Part shown: piece by piece, positions 6,269 to 10,748 of the stretch
Layout of the letters: the number at the start of each line of letters is the position of its first letter
How positions within the stretch are numbered: position 1 is the first letter of the stretch
From: Fidelibacterota bacterium
GTDB taxonomy: Bacteria; Fidelibacterota; Marinisomatia; Marinisomatales; TCS56
NCBI GenBank assembly: GCA_013203015.1
Contig: JABMPO010000099.1
Location: 1-10,748, forward strand
Direction of reading: 5' to 3'
DNA length: 10,748 nt
The notes under the pieces: model-generated
Told to the model about the DNA's origin: nothing
The model's database searches: none
What the model saw: the letters and a program-made list of their open reading frames with translations, nothing else
Position numbers and translations under genes: made by a program

Positions 6269-7547
6269 AGCGATAGCATTGGTGGGCAATTGGGTTATAA
6301 AGAATGTGGGTGTCTAAAACCTGCTGCAGCACCGTTTTCGGATCACCATTTTGCGGAACTACCGTCCACAGCACTCCAAAATCAATACCAGTGATCGAAT
6401 CAAGCTCAAAGCGTTTTGTCAGAGCCTCCAGTTTTTGTTGGCCCAGCACGTCGTCACGGTTGCGGATCAGTAGGGTAATGGCATCACTGGCAGGTTCAAC
6501 GACTACAACCCGTTCCTTGTTGCTGTTAAACAATTCACCGCTGGCTTTGATTTGTTCCAGCAGTTGGTCCGGATCGGTATTTTCGTAATGGATTTCCCAG
6601 TGGATGCGGCGTCGTACCTGCACTGGAATATCACGGTGGACCAGGGCGTTGTGCACCGAAGATGCGGTATTATCGGAGATAATCAGCTCGACTGTTAGCT
6701 CCAATGTATTGGCAGATTTTTGAAAATCCTGAATTTCAGTAGAAATACCCGGCGTTTCCGAAGTACCAGGTAATTTTAAAGATTGATAATTGAAGTGTGG
6801 TCGAGCGTCAATATAATCCCGCATCGAGCTAAAAATGGCATCACCTTTTGGTGTCCGCTCCGGATGGGGCATGATCGACATTACATTGCCGGCAGGGTTA
6901 CAGACTGCCGCCAGATTATAGCGCGATCCGTTGGGATTGACTGGAAATTCATTTATAATATTACCCCGGTCATCACAATATCGGAAAGCAGTCTGGTCAT
7001 TATCAACCATAGCCCGCAGGATTTTATCGCTGGTGACAAACCGGCCTTCAGCATGGGCGATGGGTACGTTGATCCAGTCGCCGATTTTCAGGTGGCGGCC
7101 AAAGGCGGACTTTTCAGGCGGAATGCTGAGTTGCAGGTTGACCCAGGTATTGTAGTACCCGGTGCCCAATACGTGATCGTCTTTGATACGCCGGTTATCG
7201 GTGAGCGCCAGACCCGGTCGGTTGTTTTCCAGGCCTGGTATCATTCCGATTTCTACCAGTATCTGGGCGCCGTTACAAATACCAAGCACGGGTTTGCCGG
7301 CCTCCGCTTCGGCCTGTAAATGGGTCATTATCGGCTCCAGCGAGGCAATTACACCAGCCCGGGAACGGTCTTCGTAGGAAAATCCACCCACAATGATATA
7401 CCCGTCGCAAGCATGGATTTTAGCAACCGGATCATTCCAGAGAATTTCCACCGGCTCCATCCCGGCCCGGCGGACAGCTATGAAAGTTTCCCGCTCTGTA
7501 TTCGAACCGGGAAATTGAATTATTCCGATTTTAATTGGTTTCGGCAT
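6255..7547 (-). CDS. purQ: FGAM synthase glutaminase subunit PurQ with two C-terminal PurS-like repeats
   Basis: Class I glutamine amidotransferase that supplies ammonia to PurL. From the ATG at 7547 it is 430 residues; PurQ alone is usually about 225-260. The N-terminal part shows IGIIQFPGSN, GGFSYEDRSRAG, the nucleophile motif GICNGAQ (Cys91) and MPHPERT (His228, Glu230), so the triad is intact. After a linker (about 250-282) come roughly 145 further residues that read as two PurS-like units: 283-350 (with SSVHNAL, VRRRIHWEI) and 357-428 (with DDVLGQQKLEAL, GIDFGVLW and the ending ILYNPIAHQCYRYE). The last resembles the PurS C-terminal pattern LLaNpvIedYrYE. PurS bridges PurL and PurQ, and no separate purS is present. 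Start choice: upstream ATGs at 7583 and 7565 are in frame, but they lie inside a hairpin and precede the family's usual beginning. The stop overlaps purC. Confidence 0.93.
   Translation of the reverse strand: MPKPIKIGIIQFPGSNTERETFIAVRRAGMEPVEILWNDPVAKIHACDGYIIVGGFSYEDRSRAGVIASLEPIMTHLQAEAEAGKPVLGICNGAQILVEIGMIPGLENNRPGLALTDNRRIKDDHVLGTGYYNTWVNLQLSIPPEKSAFGRHLKIGDWINVPIAHAEGRFVTSDKILRAMVDNDQTAFRYCDDRGNIINEFPVNPNGSRYNLAAVCNPAGNVMSIMPHPERTPKGDAIFSSMRDYIDARPHFNYQSLKLPGTSETPGISTEIQDFQKSANTLELTVELIISDNTASSVHNALVHRDIPVQVRRRIHWEIHYENTDPDQLLEQIKASGELFNSNKERVVVVEPASDAITLLIRNRDDVLGQQKLEALTKRFELDSITGIDFGVLWTVVPQNGDPKTVLQQVLDTHILYNPIAHQCYRYEPK
6258..6716 (-). other. Tandem PurS-like extension of PurQ (domain)
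   Basis: This part of the purQ frame is not explained by the amidotransferase. PurS proteins are about 80 residues with a beta-alpha-beta-beta-alpha-beta layout, and here that layout seems to occur twice (about 6498-6701 and 6264-6479). Unit 1 aligns by eye to PurS at VHNAL (PurS: VqhAL), VRRRIHWEI (PurS: VRiGKymEL) and a following DPDQLLEQI helix. Unit 2 aligns at DDVLGQQKLEAL (PurS: sVLDPQGsAVqhAL) and at the C-terminal NPIAHQCYRYE. The comparison is from memory of the B. subtilis PurS sequence, not an alignment run, so the assignment is an inference. It is supported by the lack of any other purS in the operon. Confidence 0.7.
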
Positions 7548-7556
7548 AGTACTTAT

Positions 7557-7598
7557 GGATGCCATCCCTCCCAGGGATGGCATCCTTCAGCTACTGAA
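7557..7598 (-). promoter_or_regulatory. Two abutting hairpins between purM and purQ
   Basis: Plus-strand 7557-7569 and 7573-7585 are perfect inverted repeats (13 bp, 8 of them G/C) around a 3-nt loop. Directly beside them, 7586-7590 and 7594-7598 form a second 5-bp stem with a 3-nt loop. In the minus-strand transcript the small hairpin comes first and the strong one second. The strong stem contains the GGGAGGG purine run and two in-frame ATG codons (7583 and 7565) upstream of the homology-supported purQ start at 7547. No U-tract follows on either strand, so it is not a standard intrinsic terminator. It may limit or time purQ translation, or stabilise or process the mRNA; a small dispersed palindromic repeat is another possibility. 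The structure is seen directly; the role is inferred. Confidence 0.6.
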
Positions 7599-7619
7599 AT
7601 ATTTATGATTAAACACATT

Positions 7620-8672
7620 TTATATCAAATGAATCTGTCTGTGTCCGGGAATTATGCCGCCTAATCGCCAAGCCTGATAGCCCGACTTGCCAATCGAACT
7701 TAACAAGGATTCAATTTCAACTTCCGGTACCACCAGCACCAATCCAATCCCCATATTGAAGGTACGGTACATCTCGGTTGAACCCAGGTTGCCCAGTTCC
7801 TGCATTAATGGAAAAACTGGTTGCATTTTCCAGCTGCCTAACTGGATTTCAGCGGCGCAAATTTTCGGTAATATCCGGGGAATGTTGTCGATAAATCCAC
7901 CCCCGGTAATATGAGCGACACCGTGAATATTACAATTAGAACTGACCAGACTCATTACCAAATTGGTGTAATTGATATGGGGCTCTAACAGCGTTTCCCC
8001 AACAGTACTGTCCAGATCGTCAGGGTGGGAGTTCACATTAAATTTACCGATTTCAAAAAATAATTTTCGAGCCAGCGAGTAACCGTTCGTATGCAGACCA
8101 CTGGATTCAATTCCGATCAGCACGTCACCAGGCTCAATGGCTGATCCATTGATAATTTTATTGCGCTCCACGACCCCGGTTACAATGCCAACTAAATCGT
8201 TTTCACCGGGCAAATAAGTGTCGGGCATTTCCGCCGTTTCGCCCCCAACCAGGGCAATGCCGGTTTCACGGCAAGCAGCGGCGATTCCAGAGACGATGTC
8301 TTCCACAACCTCTGGGTGTAAACGATCATTGGCGATATAATCGAGGAATGTCAATGGTCGGGCGCCATGGACCAGAATATCGTTGGCACAAGCGCTTACC
8401 AGATCGTGACCGATGGTATCATATTTATTCATCAGTCGGGCAATAATGATTTTGGTACCAACCCCGTCGACACTCTGTACCATTACCGGATTGATATAAT
8501 CCTTGGTGATCTGGGACAGATCAAAAAATGAGCCGAAACCGCCTAATTCCGATAACACCGCCGGAGTGTAGGTACTGTGAACAGCGGCTTTGATCCGCTC
8601 TACCGCCTCATTACCGGCGTCGATATTGACACCGGCAGATTTGTAATCAACTCTGGTGTTTTTTTTAGCCAT
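7620..8672 (-). CDS. purM: Phosphoribosylformylglycinamidine cyclo-ligase (AIR synthetase)
   Basis: Closes the imidazole ring: FGAM + ATP gives aminoimidazole ribonucleotide (AIR), step 5. The protein has 350 residues, the normal length for PurM. Family motifs appear in order: YKSAGVNIDAGNEAV near the N-terminus, SVDGVGTK (67-74), CANDILVHGARP and FLDYIA (about 95-113), GGETAEMP (143-150), SSGLHTNGYSL (190-200), HITGGGFIDNIPR (254-266) and EMYRTFNMGIG near the C-terminus. The ATG start overlaps the purL stop in TAATG and there is little Shine-Dalgarno sequence, so initiation probably depends on ribosomes finishing purL. The second to fifth codons contain a run of eight A residues. The gene ends in TAA at 7620-7622, and the operon's largest gap and a hairpin follow. 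Nothing suggests loss of function. Confidence 0.98.
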   Translation of the reverse strand: MAKKNTRVDYKSAGVNIDAGNEAVERIKAAVHSTYTPAVLSELGGFGSFFDLSQITKDYINPVMVQSVDGVGTKIIIARLMNKYDTIGHDLVSACANDILVHGARPLTFLDYIANDRLHPEVVEDIVSGIAAACRETGIALVGGETAEMPDTYLPGENDLVGIVTGVVERNKIINGSAIEPGDVLIGIESSGLHTNGYSLARKLFFEIGKFNVNSHPDDLDSTVGETLLEPHINYTNLVMSLVSSNCNIHGVAHITGGGFIDNIPRILPKICAAEIQLGSWKMQPVFPLMQELGNLGSTEMYRTFNMGIGLVLVVPEVEIESLLSSIGKSGYQAWRLGGIIPGHRQIHLI

Positions 8673-10748
8673 TAAATTAGTTTATCACGCAGCCCATTTT
8701 GCCAGACGTCGTGGGCAAGTCTGATTGGCAGATTGATTTTTTCACCGACGATCAATGCTTGATGTTCGGTCGTACTACCAATATTAACAGCCTGCAGTTG
8801 ATGGTGTTGAAATAGCGCCTCTAACGCCGGTGCATTTTCCGGCACCACTTCCAGGAGGAAGCCACCGGTTTCGGAGAACAATTTTTTGTCTACTCGCAAA
8901 TTGCCGGGTATTTCGACTTCGCAGCCAATGCCGTTTTCAAAAGTCATTTCTGCCACAGCCACAGCCACACCGCCTTCGGAAATGTCATGGGCGGCCAGAA
9001 TCAATTGCTGGTCAACCGCGTCACTGATGGTATAAATCTGCTGGCGAACATCTTCCAGAATTGGTTTTGGTAAGTTGGAACCCAGTTCATCAAACAGTGA
9101 ATAATAGACGCTGCCGCCGCATTCATCTTTACGGGCGCCAACCAGGTAAATCAGTGAATCGGCCTGCTTGAATGATTGGGTGATCGCTTTGTCGATATTG
9201 TCGATTTGCCCCAGGCAACTGATAATCGGACTGGCGGGAATCGCGCCGTTACGGGATTCATTGTAAAAACTAACATTGCCAGCGATAATCGGCATGGGTG
9301 AACCGGGGTGTTCTTTCAGATGAATTACTTGGCAAGTATCGATGATGCCCCGGGTGGCTTCGGCGAATTCCCACATTTGCTCCGGTTTTTCCGGGTTACC
9401 GAAGCATAGGCAGTCGGTGAGAGCCTGGGGATTAGCGCCGCAGGCAGCCACGTTGCGCATTGCTTCCACTACCGCATTCACGGCACACCAATAGGGATCA
9501 ATCTTGCCATAACGGGGATTGTGATCGGTAGAAAGAGCGATCCCGGTAGCGCGAATTTCCTCAGGATAGCGTGCACTATTAAATGGTTGCAATAGCCCCG
9601 CATCGCTTACACCGGCTTCCACTACCGTGCGTCCCTGGACCTGCTTGTCGTAGGTTTCGAAGACCGGTTCCCGGGAAGCAATATTTTCATGGGCCAGTAA
9701 ATTCAGCAGGATTGAGTTATAATCAGCCGGTTCAGGTAAATTCGGTTCAGTTAATTTGTGCTGGGGTGCTTTTACGGGACGGTCATAAAGAAAACCTTTA
9801 GTGACCATTGGCGCCGGGGCATTAACGATTTCAACACCATTGGCGTGAACGACATAATTTTTATCGCTATGAATTTTACCAATGACGCGAGCCTCGGCCC
9901 CTTCTGAGATTCCCGGCAGATCAAACGTTTTGTTGTAATGATCCAGAATCAGAGGCGTGATTTCCGGCGGTGACACCCACATGAATCGTTCCTGGGTTTC
10001 GGAACACAGGTAGACCGAAGGATGAAGGTGATCCATGCTGATGTGGACCTTATCGATCCAAACATCGGCGCCGTAACCGGCTGTATCGGCCATCTCCACG
10101 CTGGCACAAGAAACGCCGCCTGCCCCCAGATCCTTGAAGCCGACTTTGTTCAGCAATCCTTTTTCTTTCAAAATTTTAAACAGGGCATAGGATGATTTCA
10201 AAAGATGCCGCTCTAAAAAGGCATTCGGTTCCTGTACTGCACCTTTGTTCTGTTCTTTCTTTTCTTCTTCCAGCTCCAGCGAAGCAAAGCTGGCGCCGCC
10301 AAAACCACTATTGTCGGTGGGCTTGCCAACTAAAATAATATCGTGACCGGCAGCGTTTTCAGGAGCGTAGGAATGGAGGATTTCGTCCTCCCGCAAAATA
10401 CCCAGTGTGACCAGTGTGACGAGGCAATTGTCATTATAATCTTTATCGTAATAAAGGTCGCCACCAATATTGGGAACGCCCAGCGGATTTCCATAGCCGG
10501 CAATACCGGCCACCACGCCATCGTGAATCCATTTGGTCTTGTTAGTTTTAATTTCGCCGAAACGCAGAGAATCGGTGCAGGCAATAACTTCAGCTCCCAT
10601 GCAGAGTACATCCCGCACATTGCCACCAATGCCGGTGGCGGCGCCTTCGTAGGGCACAACCTGGGAGGGGTGGTTGTGGGATTCGTGGCTCATCACCACG
10701 CAGTAATTATGACCGGCCTTATCGGTTGCCACTCGGACGATGCCGGCA
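8672..10748 (-). CDS. purL: Phosphoribosylformylglycinamidine (FGAM) synthase, small-type PurL subunit, 5' end missing
   Basis: Synthetase subunit of FGAM synthase, which converts FGAR, ATP and glutamine-derived ammonia to FGAM (step 4 of IMP synthesis); ammonia comes from PurQ. The frame is open to the right window edge, so the N-terminus lies outside; the GTG at 10732 is an internal valine codon. About 691 residues are visible. They include the HESHNHPS motif (about 10667-10690) followed by PYEGAATGIGG, then DLGAGGVSCAS, a SETQERF segment, and in the second half GNVSFYNES and AHDISEGGVAVAVAE. These mark the two tandem AIRS-like halves of the small PurL family. There is no C-terminal glutaminase domain, unlike the approximately 1300-residue E. 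coli enzyme. A charged insert (EEEKKEQNKG) follows FGGASFASLE. The stop overlaps the purM start by one base (TAATG), suggesting translational coupling. Whether a PurS-like domain precedes the visible part cannot be judged. Confidence 0.97.
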   Translation of the reverse strand, partial: AGIVRVATDKAGHNYCVVMSHESHNHPSQVVPYEGAATGIGGNVRDVLCMGAEVIACTDSLRFGEIKTNKTKWIHDGVVAGIAGYGNPLGVPNIGGDLYYDKDYNDNCLVTLVTLGILREDEILHSYAPENAAGHDIILVGKPTDNSGFGGASFASLELEEEKKEQNKGAVQEPNAFLERHLLKSSYALFKILKEKGLLNKVGFKDLGAGGVSCASVEMADTAGYGADVWIDKVHISMDHLHPSVYLCSETQERFMWVSPPEITPLILDHYNKTFDLPGISEGAEARVIGKIHSDKNYVVHANGVEIVNAPAPMVTKGFLYDRPVKAPQHKLTEPNLPEPADYNSILLNLLAHENIASREPVFETYDKQVQGRTVVEAGVSDAGLLQPFNSARYPEEIRATGIALSTDHNPRYGKIDPYWCAVNAVVEAMRNVAACGANPQALTDCLCFGNPEKPEQMWEFAEATRGIIDTCQVIHLKEHPGSPMPIIAGNVSFYNESRNGAIPASPIISCLGQIDNIDKAITQSFKQADSLIYLVGARKDECGGSVYYSLFDELGSNLPKPILEDVRQQIYTISDAVDQQLILAAHDISEGGVAVAVAEMTFENGIGCEVEIPGNLRVDKKLFSETGGFLLEVVPENAPALEALFQHHQLQAVNIGSTTEHQALIVGEKINLPIRLAHDVWQNGLRDKLI

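Noticed and set aside
6783..7319. 178-codon open frame on the plus strand opposite purQ
   Set aside because: It lies wholly antisense to a well-supported purQ gene, shows no recognisable motif and has no ribosome site that I can see. It is best explained by the codon pattern of the opposite strand.
7557..7585. Hairpin as an intrinsic transcription terminator after purM
   Set aside because: The stem is strong, but no U-tract follows on the minus strand (or on the plus strand), and the downstream genes clearly belong to the same operon.
10330..10659. 109-codon minus-strand frame inside purL
   Set aside because: Out of frame within a clear purL coding region, with a cysteine/proline/tryptophan-rich composition typical of a shadow frame.
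10730..10732. GTG as the real start of purL
   Set aside because: The frame continues to the window edge without a stop, and small PurL proteins have a further stretch of roughly 50 or more residues before this point, so the gene is cut by the window.

Overview
This window is one continuous piece of a de novo purine (IMP) biosynthesis operon. Every gene lies on the minus strand, so transcription runs from the right edge to the left. In transcription order the genes are purL (5' end cut off by the window), purM, a purQ gene with a PurS-like extension, purC, purE, purB, purF, purD and purN. They are packed with 1-nt TAATG overlaps (purL/purM, purB/purF), short overlaps (purQ/purC, purD/purN) and gaps of 3 to 15 nt. 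The one larger gap, between purM and purQ, holds a strong hairpin. About 120 nt of AT-rich DNA follow purN.

Together the genes cover IMP-pathway steps 1 to 8: PurF, PurD, PurN, PurL/Q/S, PurM, AIR carboxylation by PurE, PurC and PurB. PurB also acts later on adenylosuccinate. No purH (the last two steps) and no purK are present. The absence of purK fits the PurE type, which looks like the class II, CO2-using enzyme. There is no separate purS; its equivalent appears to be two PurS-like repeats at the C-terminus of PurQ.

The set is a mosaic of family subtypes: PurD resembles archaeal PurD, PurE is of the spirochaete/animal class II, PurB is of the long E. coli kind with matching catalytic positions, and PurF has the four cysteines of the Fe-S-containing family but no propeptide. 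Base composition is moderate, slightly below 50% GC by eye. The organism is almost certainly a bacterium, judging by operon structure, Shine-Dalgarno sites and GTG starts, but I cannot name the phylum. An uncultivated lineage with unusual purine genes would fit.

No mobile element, CRISPR array, rRNA, tRNA or riboswitch was seen. The operon promoter and any purine-responsive leader must lie beyond the right edge. The main points of interest are the PurQ-PurS-PurS arrangement, the short class II PurE without PurK, the archaeal-like PurD, and the double hairpin before purQ.
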